From positions 1,336,584-1,400,583 of the forward strand of contig JABACO010000008.1 in NCBI GenBank assembly GCA_013339895.1: a stretch of DNA of 64,000 nucleotides, written 5' to 3'. Of this stretch, positions 52,001 through 63,918 are shown in pieces (positions within the stretch are counted from its first letter, which is position 1; every line of letters starts with the position of its first letter). A model generated the notes under the pieces. It saw only the letters and a list, made by a program, of their open reading frames with translations, was not told the DNA's origin and searched no databases. Origin of the DNA: Ephydatia muelleri. Its lineage: Eukaryota > Porifera > Demospongiae > Spongillida > Spongillidae. Made by a program: the position numbers and the translations under genes.

Positions 52001-54734
52001 GCATTATGCGCAGTCTGTTCATTGCATTATGCGCAGTCTGTTCATTGCATTATGCGCAGTCTGATGACATGCCCGCATATCAGTCTGTTCATTGCATTAT
52101 GCGCAGTCTGATGACATGCCCGCACATATCAGTCTGTTCATTGCATTATGCGCAGTCTGTTCATTGCATTATGCGCAGTCTGATGACATGCCCGCACATA
52201 TCAGGCGTTTCGAGATTCGAGAAGCGTGCATGAAGCAAATTAATCTTTAACAATTACATCCATATTCGCCAACTGATCTATACATGTTGATCCGTAAAAG
52301 GCAAAAATCAAAGCTCTCCCTCCCCCATGCCCCCTTTACTATCAAATGTGGAGAATCCCACTGGATGAATGGGCTTCTGATACTCCCCCGATCAATGTTT
52401 CACTGATCATATCAGGGTTGCCGTAGGCCAGCCAGGGGTCTGGCCTGAGGCCGGCCGGCCTGACTGCCTGGCCTGATAGGCCGACCTGTCAGGCCAATCA
52501 ATTATAAATTATTCGGTGTTCAATTAATTGATACGCATGCAACGTGATTTTGCCTAAGCTATGTCGATTGACAATTCTCCTGCATGGTCCATCATCTTTA
52601 AACACTCCTCTGCCTTCCACTCGTCACCTCAAACCTTGTCATAACCCCGATCTGAGGTAATACGTGTATTTTCAAGAGCCAAGTTGATCCAGGAGTGTCA
52701 ACGATGGAATCTACTTCCCCAACGGCTGGAAGCATCAATTATGCTAAAGCATAATGCATGGCTGCTTCGAATGCATTAAGCCAATATTACGTACACTCTT
52801 GCTCAGTCGCTACACATGTATACAATGCATTTGAAATTCTGCTGCTTTTTATCAGTTATTAATTATGAATGATTTACAATCGTGCATTTGGTGAATGTGT
52901 AAAGTCATTTCAGTACTTCGTATTTATTGGTTGCACCAAATCCTCCGTAATAAGATATTATAATACTTGTGTATACTGAATATGATTGCAGTTGACAGAA
53001 TATAAACATGTAATTAGGAATGAAGGATTTGTATGCCGTCAATATAAAGTAATAATAGTTGATGATTGAGTTTTCAATGAGAAGCCCGCCTAACATATTG
53101 CATGGTGCTTAGGGTGGGCGTGGTCCGGCCTGATAGGCTAGACCCCTGGCCTGACAGGTCAGGCCAGGCCCCTGGCCTGTCAGGCCGGCCTGACAGGCCG
53201 GCTGGCCTTCGGCAACCCTGGATCATATCCAGTTCAAACCATGTGACTGATTATCTTCATACTAAGGAGGGCTTGGGACGCATTATTTCGATTTTAGCTT
53301 TCATTGCGTTTGTCTTTAACTATGGATAGTGTTTAGGCAATTCCCTATACAGGATCTGTGGAGGCAAAACAAGGTGCGTTTCGCAGATATTTCGTGACAA
53401 ACGACTGGGTACGAGATTATTACTTTGCAATAGAACTTTGCAACACATTCCTAGATAATCCAAAATCTGTATCATTTCAAAAAAACTGTCGAATTTTGAT
53501 TGCATTTCGTATATGTTTCTCATGCACTCACACCACAGGCGCGCTGTGCAAGGTTTGGAGGTGGGCAATCAAACACCACGATCAACGCCCCGAAAATGTG
53601 AAAAAATCGATAATTAAGTAATTATTATGAATAGCACATGTATGTTTGGGCTTATCCAATTGTTTGTCAGCTTGTCCATTAGCACGAGTAGGCAATCACA
53701 TGCAATAAATGATCTCGTGACTAAAGCTACTGATAAGGTAACAAGTAACGTTACAATTTCATTATGTTTTTAATTGCATAGCTTCATTTTGATAAAGAAT
53801 ATATACGTTGTATCGGCTGCTGGAAATATTGACCGAAGTAAAGATGAACAATGTAAAGACGCGTGCTCCAGCTCACCAGGAAGTGCACGTACAAGGTGAC
53901 GTCAAGCCACAATACTAAAACAACATACTAGGCGTAAAGGAGGATTCTAACCATATAAGGATATTTAGTGCATATCCTTATATGGGCAGCTCCTTTTCAC
54001 TCTAACTCCTTACATGTTTAAAGAATGGATTGCAGCTGTGCACGCATTTATCACACTAATTATTATTTTTATGTCTGATGCCAATACATAATTTCATGCA
54101 GCATCACTGTGATGGCCAGTGATGAAGATGAGAAGTTTGCTAGCTTTAACAAGTATGGCGACTGTGCTCACATCATTGCACCTGTAAGCTTTTGCTACAA
54201 TGCATTACAAATTTTAGTATGCTTCATATTCTGTCATGCACATGCATGCACATTCTTCTATTATCAAATTCCAGGGACATAATATCGTATCTACGTATAT
54301 TGGGTCAAACAGACGTGCAACTTACACTTTATCAGGTATTGTAAGTTTAGCCTTTTTGCAAATTCATAAAATTGTATATCCTTTAGGAACATCTGTGGCT
54401 GCCCCACATGTGGTAAATTCAATCCATTAAGTATTCTCCTTGTGTATCATTACTGCACTTTGTATTCTGTGCTTTAATAAGAGTGGTGTCATAGCCAAGT
54501 ACATCTCTTCTTTGTCTGTTTTACCAACACCAATCAAACTGAGAGACGAACTGGTGTTCAAGTAAGCTACATGCTAGTATATTAAACAGTATTATCTGCT
54601 ACTAATACTGCCTATCATTTATTCATGGCTCTATATCTTGCAGTGCAACAAAGGACATTATAGTTGATTTGCCAGCAGATATGGAACACAGCGCTGTAAT
54701 ATATTATCCTGCACCGAAAATTTGTAGCCCATAG
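49011..54734 (+). CDS. Secreted proteinase K-like subtilase (S8), 18 exons
   Basis: This is a secreted serine protease with a hydrophobic signal peptide (residues about 1-18), an I9-type inhibitory propeptide containing EYLVVLKG, and a subtilisin-fold catalytic domain. Exons: 49011-49077, 49173-49256, 49315-49510, 49600-49699, 49789-49852, 50027-50072, 50135-50180, 50454-50520, 50581-50671, 53353-53373, 53539-53617, 53671-53737, 53798-53895, 54102-54183, 54275-54335, 54387-54412, 54482-54561 and 54644-54734; about 454 residues. Catalytic Asp is in YVIDSG (about residue 185), His in GHGTHVAG (about 218), the oxyanion Asn in SAAGN, and Ser in GTSVAAPHV (about 392). The length fits the proteinase K/PCSK9-like group. 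Exons 9 and 10 do not join in phase by one base, although exons 10-11 agree with each other; a missed junction or a one-base error is likely. Exon 13 uses a weak acceptor. The ATG lies two bases after a 3' splice-site-like AG. Intron 9 is 2.7 kb and filled with repeats. The substrate is unknown. Confidence 0.9.
51530..52203 (+). repeat. 23-bp tandem array in subtilase intron 9
   Basis: About 27 units of 23 bases containing CATTGCATTATGCGCAGTCT, most of them identical, with shortened units at the 5' end. At the 3' end the array alternates with a segment containing GATGACATGCCCGCA. Because 23 is not a multiple of 3, all three + frames are open through it. Confidence 0.97.
52413..53220. mobile_element. 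hAT-type non-autonomous element in subtilase intron 9
   Basis: The ends CAGGGTTGCCGTAGGCCAGC and GGCCTTCGGCAACCCTG are inverted partners, and the exact 8-bp duplication GATCATAT flanks them (52405-52412 and 53221-53228). Subterminal DNA on both sides is rich in GGCCTGACAGGCC-like palindromes. No transposase ORF is visible within the 808 bp. The end sequence shares CAGNGTTGCCG with the hAT element at 63086, so both may use related transposases. Confidence 0.88.
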
Positions 54735-54739
54735 ACCTG

Positions 54740-55960
54740 AACTGATACTTCATTTGCTGACACTACTTTACATATACAATGTGCATACATGTATCATTAT
54801 GCATGCATGTATATGCTTATTTGTTTACTGGTATGTATACGTAGATGATGTTTTATTGGATTTTCCTATTTTATGGTTTGAAATTTCAGAGCCATGAACA
54901 CGCTTCCACCTAAGCTGACAAATATATATGGCATATAACAAATATTCAGTGTTCCTTCTTCATTTCCCTTACCCCACCTGGATTGTGACATAAGCATAAA
55001 TACACTGGAGAAATGAAAGTTGTAAAAGTTGCAATTTTTTTTTTCTGAGATTCCATCGCGAGTTTTCCGTGGTGCATGTTGAGAAAGACATAATTTGCTT
55101 ATTCGGTGAATTTTTCGTGATCCGTATTACTAAGATAAAGGGCTATTAAGTGTACAGTAAAACCTATAATTATCTAATTACTAACTAGTCTAAGGTGATA
55201 CTTCACATCCGCCAACGGAATGTTGAAGTCAGTTCAGTATCAACTGTCATTAAAACAGCACCTTAATTTTGGTTCCAGAAGACAAATAGTGCTTTTCGTA
55301 CGTAAACAAGTATATAAAATGCTGACCTAATTACAGTATTCCAACAGCTATAATTCTTGACTGGTGAATGAATTTCACTTGCGCCAATTACAATGGATTG
55401 TCACTCATCAGTCACAGTACTATTTTATCATTAGTGAATTATAGTTTTCCCATTAACCCCAGCGGTTTTAAAAGTCAATTATGTCTCACTTAGCCCCCAA
55501 TTAACGGTAACCACTAGTTAATACAGATGGGATAGTTAATCCGTTGAGGAACCACGCCATGTCCTCGCTCCAGCTTTCGAGTCCCACCACACACACTGAA
55601 CGAAATTCTTGATCCATCATTGGCTGGCAGAAACTTCCCGATCTCAGACCCAGCGCACTAGGTACGGTCCAAAGTTATAGTGCAGCCAATTATTATATGT
55701 TATAATGGGCGAGGCATCCTGCCACTCACTCCCCCCCCTCCCGCACAACACGTGGAAGATTTCTGTACAAATACAGATCATTGGTTCGGGCCACATGCAT
55801 GTATTGACTAAATACTTATAAAACGCATCAATTGTATTGAACCAGACAAGCGAACATAGGTGAGGCAAATTAAAGCAAATTAATTAAACTGATCAAGCTC
55901 TGCCTCACTGCTGTGTGCGGCTCAAAGTTTGTGGGCACTAGTTCCGTTTTCCGAAAAATT
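54740..55960. other. 3' flank of the subtilase gene
   Basis: AT-rich; no coding exon or structured repeat recognised. Confidence 0.55.
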
Positions 55961-55970
55961 TAAATGATGA

Positions 55971-56760
55971 TATGGAACGTACTATACGAAAATGGGTCTT
56001 GTGGATTTCATTTTATAACATAAAATTTAAATCAATATATCTTCCGTCATATTAACGCTATCGGGTTCCTATTGTTAACACAACATACCACACCATTACT
56101 ATATGTGAAAATCCATTTTGGTGTCTTACACATGCGGGGTACCGACGTTACAAGGTCCGATACCCCATAGGGTTCAAAACGGCCACATCTTCAGGTAGGA
56201 GTGTCCAAATCGGTTCAAAATAGGTACCTATGTAGAAGGGTCCTACCGCTATTGATTTGTTCTGTTCGTTAATTTTTGCTTTATCCGTTATGGAGATACA
56301 AGTGTGCAAAGAAATTGCATATTTCCCGGGCGTTACGCGCCATTAACGTATTACGAGGACGTCCTCGAAGCCAGTCGTAATACGTTAATGGCGCGTAACG
56401 CCCGGGAAATATGCAATTTCTTTGCACACTTGTATCTCCATAACGGATAAAGCAAAAATTAACGAACAGAACAAATCAATAGCGGTAGGACCCTTCTACA
56501 TAGGTACCTATTTTGAACCAATTTGGACACTCCTACCTGAAGATGTGGCCGTTTTGAACCCTACGGGGTAGCGGACCGTGTAAGGTCGGTACCCCGCATG
56601 TGTAAGACACCAAAATGGATTATCACATATAGTAATGGTGTGGTATGTTGTGTTAAAAATAGGAACCCGATAGCGTTAATATGACGGAAGATATATCGAT
56701 TTAAATTTTATGTTATAAAATGAAATCCACAAGACCCATTTTCGTATAGAACGTTCCATA
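55971..56760. mobile_element. Large palindromic foldback MITE, youngest copy
   Basis: Two arms of about 387 bp (55971-56356 and 56375-56760) are reverse complements with very few mismatches around an 18-base centre. The ends read TATGGAACGT and its complement, so a TA dinucleotide flanks TGGAACG on both sides. There is no long ORF. Copies at 42893 and 47537 belong to the same family. High arm identity suggests recent origin or gene conversion between the arms. Confidence 0.88.
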
Positions 56761-56769
56761 TCATGCCCT

Positions 56770-57338
56770 TAACAACGACCTTGACAACCGAAGACCTTTG
56801 GAACATGAGCTCACTCAAAAACAGTGATGGGCTAATCGCCATTTAACACCCTACAAGGAAAGGAACACCTTTTTTCTATTTGTGTGCAAACCACGAGGCG
56901 TAGTCAACTTGCTACGGCAAGCTAGGAGCCTTGAAAGCGGGTTGGTCTATGTGGGTACCTCTTCGATAGAGAAGCGATCTGCGAAAATCAGAAAGCAGAC
57001 ATAAAGGTTTATTCGTAAAGGGAACTAAAGGTAATAATAGATATTAGCATTGGTTTGTAGCCACAATTTTTTTTGACAGCGATCAAACGTACTAAAAGTT
57101 GGTTCACTATACCGGCCCAGGGGCGGACCGGACCGACGCAGTGATGCCGCGGTTCGCCCGCCAACCGTCAAAACCGTCAAACTAGGCGATACGGTTGGCT
57201 TGACCGCGTCCGTGACCGTCAGGAAAAGTGAATAATTGAATTAGTTCGCGAACCACTTAACCGTCAGCCTATTGAGGCCAAAAACCGTGGGACCGTCAAA
57301 AATTTTGACGGTCAACTGCCGGTCAGACATAACCTACC
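56770..57338. other. Spacer between palindrome and LTR
   Basis: About 57150-57320 repeats ACCGTCAA-type motifs in both orientations, including a perfect GACCGTCAAAAATTTTGACGGTC-like palindrome near 57292. It may be a small inverted-repeat element, but its ends were not found. Confidence 0.4.
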
Positions 57339-57807
57339 TGTGAGAATTGACACAATGCAGCATTCATGCACCGAAGTGACAATTCGATAACAAGACATAC
57401 TCTGACACCGCTTTCCTGCCGGGTAGTTAAGAATGATATATTTTTATTTACACTATCTATAGAATACATGAGTAATTATCACTGTTTATTCGAATAAAAT
57501 TAATGGATTTTGTGGATTCGATTTTGTTGCTTGGATTTCATTTGCTGCGTGGATTTTAGTTCTGTGAGTGACGCGGGACTGACGCCTTTTAATTCATGCA
57601 TTGCTTTTGGCTTTCTAGTGCACTATCGTTTCCTCCCGAGTTCTGACTTCTGAGCCTGTGGTATATTACAGAAGGAGCTCGATGCTAAACGGATTCACAG
57701 AGACCTCACCGCACGCTTACGCATCACCCAGCAATGGATTACACTATAATGAAATCACGTGCGCGGTACATAATTGAAATTAATAATTCATGCGGAAATA
57801 TTCGACA
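57339..57807 (-). repeat. Probable 3' LTR of the BEL/Pao element
   Basis: On the minus strand a polypurine tract CAAGGGGGAG (57817-57808) is followed at once by TGTCGAATATT, the start expected of an LTR. Minus-strand AATAAA-type sequence occurs about 57450. A plausible end ...AATTCTCACA corresponds to + TGTGAGAATT at 57339, giving a TG...CA repeat of about 469 bp. The outer edge is not proven, because the other LTR is outside the window. Confidence 0.6.
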
Positions 57808-57817
57808 CTCCCCCTTG
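57808..57817 (-). promoter_or_regulatory. Polypurine tract of the BEL/Pao element
   Basis: On the minus strand the ten bases CAAGGGGGAG directly precede the LTR start. In LTR retrotransposons this tract primes plus-strand DNA synthesis. Confidence 0.65.
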
Positions 57818-58020
57818 ACTGGCTGACAGCAAGTCAATACTGGTCCCCAGCCAACTCCTTTAATCGATAGCGTGCAACTTGAGCAGCAGTTCGTTGTGGG
57901 CGAGACTCGTTCCGGCCTCCTCCAGGTGGCTCTTCCGCATCAGATGCAGCAGTGTGACTTAGTTCAGTATCCTCTTCATCCCTGACCACAGAAGCTTGAT
58001 CAGTTGCACAAGTGTTTGCA

Positions 58021-59531
58021 TCAGCAGCAGTACCGTCTCCAGTGGGTAGAGGTGTTGGATGGGACGGTTGAGTAGCATAGTCTTCTGCCTGACTGCACAC
58101 GAAGGGATGCTCCTCTTACAGCCCCATCTGATCCTTCCAGCAACCCTTCAACTCTTCCTATCCGCCACTGAGTCCTAGGCTGGTCTGCATCGTAGATCAA
58201 CACCACCTCCCCCCGTGCAAGAGTACGATGTCCATTCCTTGGCTTCTGTGAGTGGGCGTGGCTCTCCCTAAGTCCCATCAAATATTCAGACCTCCACCGC
58301 TTCCAGAAGTGCTCTAGAATCTGGTTCAGATGTTGCATCCGTCGACTCAGATCCTCACTTCCTCCAGACTCAGGATCCTTGGACCTTGTTACTGAACAAG
58401 GTAAGGTACACAAGCGGTGACCCAACAATAGATGAGAAGGTGTAAGGGGTTCATCCATATCTTCTGAAGATATGTATGAGATAGGACGAGAGTTGAGTAT
58501 GGCCTCCACCTCAACCAATGCTGTATGCAGTTCATCGTATGTCATCCTTGCCTTGCCAATCACCTTTCTCAAACATCTCTTCATTGCCTGAACCATTCTC
58601 TCATAAAATCCTCCCCACCAAGGTGCCTTCTCCAAGATGAACGTCCACTGTATGCGTACATCTCTGAAGTGCTGCTGTGTCTCCGGCATGTTCAGTATTG
58701 AAGAGATAATCTTATTGGCAGATCTAAATGTCTTGCTGTTGTCTGAGCACAACGTTTGAGGGATACCACGTCTTGCTGAGAAACGTTTCAGGCAACGAAC
58801 AAATGCAATAGCAGTCAAGTCTGGAACCAGTTCTAAATGTACAGCCCGAACAACACAGCATGTGAACAGGCAGATCCAAACTTTATCACCATTTTTCAGG
58901 TACAAGGGTCCTGCATAGTCCACGCCAGCACAGCTGAATGGTGGTGATACTCTCACCCTGAAATCAGGTAACGGCGGTGCAGTTGGACCACTGAGAGGAC
59001 GGGAGCTGAAACGTTTACACACCATACATCCATTCAACTGCCTTCTGACAAACTGTCTACCCTTCACAGCCCAATACTTTGACTGTAGTTGTGTGAGTGT
59101 ATCCTTCACCCCACTATGCATCACTCTCGCATGACAATCACTTACAATTAACTGAGTGAAGTGATGCCCCTTGTGAAGTAGTATCGGGTGCCTTGCAGGC
59201 TCCGGTAGATCGGCATGTTGTAATCTTCCTCCACATCTCCATATGCCATCTGCACTGCAATACAACCCAAGCTGTTGCTGCCAAAGTCCAAACTGTTTAT
59301 CCTGAGTAAGCATTTTCTGTGACACCCGAACCCAATACATCTCTGCACCTTCATTATCTTCAGCTGTCACTGAAGTACCCTTGATCTTCAGAACTGAAAC
59401 AAACTTCATCACGTATGCAGTCACCTTTAGCAGTCGACCTAGAGTACTGAAATGCTCACAGTTGAGAATAGCTTCAACTTGACTGGTAGTTTGAGTGAGG
59501 AAACTGAATGCAGGGTGGTCCTTTACTCGGA
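58021..59531 (-). pseudogene. BEL/Pao integrase with broken C-terminus
   Basis: The frame contains an H2C2 zinc-binding region (HHFTQLIVSDCHARVMHSG ... CMVC) and a DDE integrase core: Asp in CAGVDYAGPLYL, Asp in TLCSDNSKTF, and Glu in WWGGFYERMVQAMK. A DUF5641-like tail starts around YLMGLRESHAHS. Near 58085 the frame shifts: the expected LNRPIQHLYPLE is in a different frame, and a third frame carries the acidic tail that ends with RPQRTAAQVARYRLKELAG at 57834. At least two single-base changes therefore separate the integrase from its normal C-terminus. Confidence 0.88.
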
Positions 59532-61510
59532 TTTCCTTGAAGCATCATCTGAGACAGAATGAAGGTCAGAAGACTGTGGCTCAAACCCAGGGTCACTTAT
59601 CCACGAGGGTCCATTGATCCATAGTGTGCTGTCAATGAGCTGCAACATATGAGCTCCTCTTGATGGTAGGTCTGCTGGGTTCTGCTCACCAGGGCAGTGA
59701 TACCAAGAGTCAATAGGTACTAAGCTTCGCACTTCATTTACACGGTTTTGGACAAACTGCTTCCACTCCTTATCAAACCTTCTGATCCAATACAATGTGA
59801 TCTTTGAATCTGTGTAGCAAACTGGACGATCCAAGACCTGTTCAGGTTCCAATGCTTGAGTGATGCTTGATAGGAGGCAAGCTAGCAAGAGTGCAGACAA
59901 CAATTCCAAACGAGGAATAGTCTGAGTACAGAGAGGTGCAACTCTTGTCTTGGAGGCTACAAGACGTGTGACACATTGATCTGCCATCCTCATTCTCAGG
60001 AAGATCACAGCAGCATATGCCTTCTGGGATGCATCACAGAAGCCGACCAATGAGCAAGTGCAAGAAGTAGAACTCGTGAAATTGTTGAAGTAGCATCGTG
60101 GGATGCAGAGTGATTGGGATTTCTCCAGACTTGACAGCAGACAATTCCATTTTGCCAACAGCTCCCCCGACAGCATTTCATCCCAGTTCAGCTTAGCCGC
60201 ACAAATATCCTGAAAGAGCATTTTGAATTGGACAGTGACAGGAGAAAGAATGCCTAAAGGGTCATAAATCCTTGCAGAGAGTCCAATAATGTTCCTCTTG
60301 GTAGGCTTGATAGCAGCGATGTCGTGTAAGAGGGCACTGAGGTCAAACACCAATTCATCCTCTGAGGGTTTCCATTTGACACCCAACATCTTTACACATT
60401 CTGAAGCCTGGAGCCTGTCACCTAGGGTGTTCTTGGTATACGACTCGTCATCACATGTGACTGGATCATCGGTAAGATCTGCAGACAAAAGATGTCTCTG
60501 AAGTGATGGTGAGTTAGTCACAAACTTCCGGAGGTTGAAGCCTGCTTCTGCCAATCGTTCTCGTGCCTTCTTCGCCAAGAGCAGAGCCTCCTCTTCAGTG
60601 TCTGATCCAGATGTCAGGTCATCAACATAGATTGAGCGAACAAACTTGTTCACAAAGGATGGGTCATAGTTTCTGTAGTGCTCCATGTGGTGTTGCAACG
60701 TGGCATTGAGAAGGAAGGGACTAGATGACACACCAAACACCACTCGGGCAAATCTCAGAATTATAAGCCTTGGTAAATGACTCTTGATGTCTTCCAACCA
60801 CAGAAAGCGCAATGCATCACGGTCCTGTTCAGCTACTGACACCATTAGGAAGGCCTTCTCTATGTCAGCGGTCACTGCAACATGGTAAAGACGGAATCGC
60901 AGTAAGATGTCCAAAATGTTCTGCCCGAATGTGGGACCAGCATATAAACAGTCATTAAGGGATGGTCCATTACTTCGTGCTGAGGCATCAAACACGATTC
61001 GCAACTTGGTGGTTTGCTTGTCCTCTCGAATAACTGCATGATGTGGAAGATAGTGGGTCGTTCCAACAGCTCCATCACCTGGTACTGCTACCATCTCGAC
61101 AATGCCACTCTTCATCTGGTCTCGTATGACTGCATCATATTGGTCCAGGATGTCTGGAGTCCGCTGGAGTCGTTTCAAGAGGTTGAAGAGTCTTGCCTTA
61201 CAAAGTTCAAAATTGTCAGGAAGTAGAGTCTGTGGCTCCTTCCATGGGAGTTGAACACAATAGCGACCATTCTGTAATGTGATGCTTCGAGTGAATCTGC
61301 CATACACAGAGTCTTCATCCTCCCTTATCCCTAAGCTGTCTAGTTCCCAGAAAGATTGCAGTTTCTTCTCAAGGTCGGCGCAGTCTTCTCGTGGAGAGCA
61401 TCCCACATTTAGAATGTGAGAACAGAGGGCATTGGTTTTTTCAGATTCAATAAGTCCAGGAGTAGGTCCAGAAAGCACCCATCCAAATCTAATCTGAACA
61501 GCAGTAGGCC
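59523..61510 (-). pseudogene. BEL/Pao reverse transcriptase and RNase H
   Basis: A 651-codon open frame (61478-59523) plus a short upstream extension encodes the polymerase. RT motifs include KLRIVFDASARS, VTADIEKAFLMVSV and the catalytic YVDD in SIYVDDLTSGSD. The RNase H-like region includes GFCDASQKAYAAV, LELLSALLLACL and VCYTDSKITLYWI, followed by NPADLPSRG. This matches the Pao-type A17/RT/RNase H block. The frame stops at 59523, while coding similarity resumes in another frame (FKEIRVKDHPAF) heading into integrase, so a one-base change near 59540 separates them. Confidence 0.9.
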
Positions 61511-63085
61511 CAACTCTTCCTTGAATGCCGTTACTGCTTTCCAGTAATAGTCTGCACCAATCAGAATGCTGATTGGTAGGTTCTCAGAAGAGTCATTAGG
61601 GTCTGCCAGGTCCAATCCAGACAAGTACTGGAAGCGTTCTACTGCAATGTCTGTTGGCTGTCCAGATAGTGGTTCGCAGATGAAGGGTACCACATATGAT
61701 GTGAGTTCAAGGTCTGGTCCCAATCTTGTTGCCAGTCGAATCTTGACAACATCACACATCTGCGTCTTCTCTGCCTCTGACCCAAATGTCTTGATGGACA
61801 CAGCTATAGTCTGCTCCGGTGGCAAGTTCAGCATATCCCTTAGCTCCGCAGATATGTAAGATTTTTGGCTTCCACTGTCAAGGATCAACCTAGCCTTCAC
61901 TGGAGCAGCTGGTCTGTTCTTGCAATACACCATGGTAGTAGCTGTTTGAAGTAATACAGGAGTACGCATGTCAACATACATTGACATGGTAGAAGTGTTG
62001 CTTCTTGGCTGCTGTGTTACAGTAGAAGTGGATGCTTGAGCTTGCTGTGGTGAAGCACTTGCTGTAGGAGGATTAGTCCTTCTGGAGCTATTGCAGATAG
62101 TAGAGTGATGTCTACCATTACAACTTGCACATTTAAGTGACGATCTGCATTCTCTTGAGATGTGTCCTTTCTTGAGACACACAAAGCACCTCCCAGCCTT
62201 CAGTAGTATTTGCAAACGGGCATCTGGATTTGTCACCTTTGTACAGGATGAGGCTAGGTGTTGTTCTCCACAGAAGTAGCAGTGCATTGAGGTAGGACTG
62301 GTTGCGACTAAGGCTGATGCTGTTGCTCGCTCACGATTACTGCTAGGCTTCTTCATTTGTGTTGTGGATGCCTCTATGTTCATACTTGCTCGCTCTCGTG
62401 CTTCTATCTCCTTCCCTGCAATCTCCATTATCTCATCCACATTCCAGGAATCCGCGCCAACTTCCTTACTGATGATAATGCAAAGCTCGTGAGGCAGTCG
62501 TTTCATCAGGATTGGTGCCAACAGGCTTCCGTACGACTCCGAGGGTACGCCTAGTGATTTCAAGCTTCGGATGTGTCCTTCGGTTTGGTCATAGAGATGA
62601 CGAAGCCTCTTCAGGTCCCGCGTTGATGAAACTGCCTCAAGTTCAAGCGGTGCATCCATGTGCTTATTGATGACTTGTTGCTTATTACCAAACCGCTTCT
62701 GGAGAACAGCAATCGCTTCTGCGTAGTTGACGGAAGTTAGCGATAGACCGGAGATGGAGTTTGCTGCAAGGCCATCAAGCAACGAGTGTAAGTAGTTGAA
62801 TCGGTCGATATCTGAAAGATCCGGGTTATTGTGTACTGAGGACTGGAACATGTCCCAGAACGTGGCCCACTCTGTCGGGCGACCATCAAACCGTTTGAGC
62901 ACTACCTTCGGGAGCTTCACCCTAGGCCCTCTTCCGGATTCTGGCACAGGCGTTGAACAAATGTTCGGCGCTCCTGTGATACTTCTGGCTGGCTCAGGAC
63001 TTGGAGTTCGTTCGTGGTCTTCTTGAGACGGCGCGCGAACATCATCTCTCGCATCAGCTCGTTGCTGCGACGCTTGTGTTGAAGG

Positions 63086-63918
63086 CAGTGTTGCCGCGAA
63101 ATACTTTTTCTATTTAATCGTCTATTTCGCGATATATCGCGAAATGAGGATTTAATCGCGATATTTATATTGCGATATATTTTATCAATTTATATCTAGT
63201 TATTCGTTGTTGTGGTGGCTAATTATGGCTACCAAAGTGAACGCAAAACCCGCACTTGTTTGAATTCGTTTGTGTTGATCGCAAAGTGTATAAAAGCAGT
63301 GTCTGGCAATACTTCGGATGGCACAAGAAACCAATCGGTTCTTGCTGGGTTGTTTGTAACATTTGCTATGGATGGGTGTCAAGACATGGGAACAATACCT
63401 CGAACATGAGGTACCACATCACATCCGTGCATGGAATAAAGGCACTCCAGCAAGGGTGAGTGTATATGGTATAATACACTTGCAGTTGTACTGTGGATAC
63501 GTTTTTATGTGTACAGCAGCAAGAAGGAGGAAATGGGCAGCAGCTTGCAGCACAAACACTGCCAGTGCAACCACTAGTGTCAAAGGTGCTGGATATAAAA
63601 TATTGTTCAAAAGAAGCGGTGGCGCATCCTACCGGAAAGGCTATGTAGATGCATCTTTTTAAGGCAAAATAAAAAAACTACTTTAAGGGATATACGGTTC
63701 ATTACCGTTCATGGCGTTCATATTACCATTTTACCATATCACCGGCATCCTTGATTTAACCCTTGATTTCTTTTAATTTACCCGTATTTGGCCGTTTAAG
63801 TCGTGTATGGTGAAAATCGCCGCGAAATGAATAAATATTAATCGCGATATATCGCGTTTCGCGATATAAAGGTTTAATCGCGATATATCGCATTTCGCGA
63901 TATATCGCGGCAACACTG
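63086..63918 (+). mobile_element. hAT-type element nested in BEL/Pao gag
   Basis: The ends are CAGTGTTGCCGCGAAATA and, as its inverted partner, TATATCGCGGCAACACTG, and the 8-bp duplication GTTGAAGG lies on both sides (63078-63085 and 63919-63926). Eight-base duplications and CAG...CTG ends are typical of hAT. The flanking gag frame is continuous across the site. Subterminal regions repeat TCGCGATATATCGCG. The element is 833 bp and has only a BED finger fragment, so it is non-autonomous. Confidence 0.9.
63238..63457 (+). CDS. BED zinc finger fragment inside hAT element
   Basis: The frame contains SSVWQYFGWHKK, CNICYG, NNTSNMRYHITSVHG: the aromatic pair, CxxC and HxxxxH spacing of a BED zinc finger, the DNA-binding head of many hAT transposases. 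It is followed by a GT donor (CAAGG/GTGAGT at about 63457), and a possible second exon begins after the AG at about 63519 with QQEGGNGQQLAAQTLPVQ, ending near 63645. No hAT catalytic core or dimerisation domain follows. It is most likely a remnant of an autonomous parent. Confidence 0.7.

Noticed and set aside
51530..52203. CRISPR-like array
   Set aside because: Units are head to tail with no unique spacers, inside an intron of an animal gene.
51429..52233. Long repetitive ORFs of about 190-230 codons in three frames
   Set aside because: They come from the 23-bp tandem array, in which no frame has a stop; no gene.
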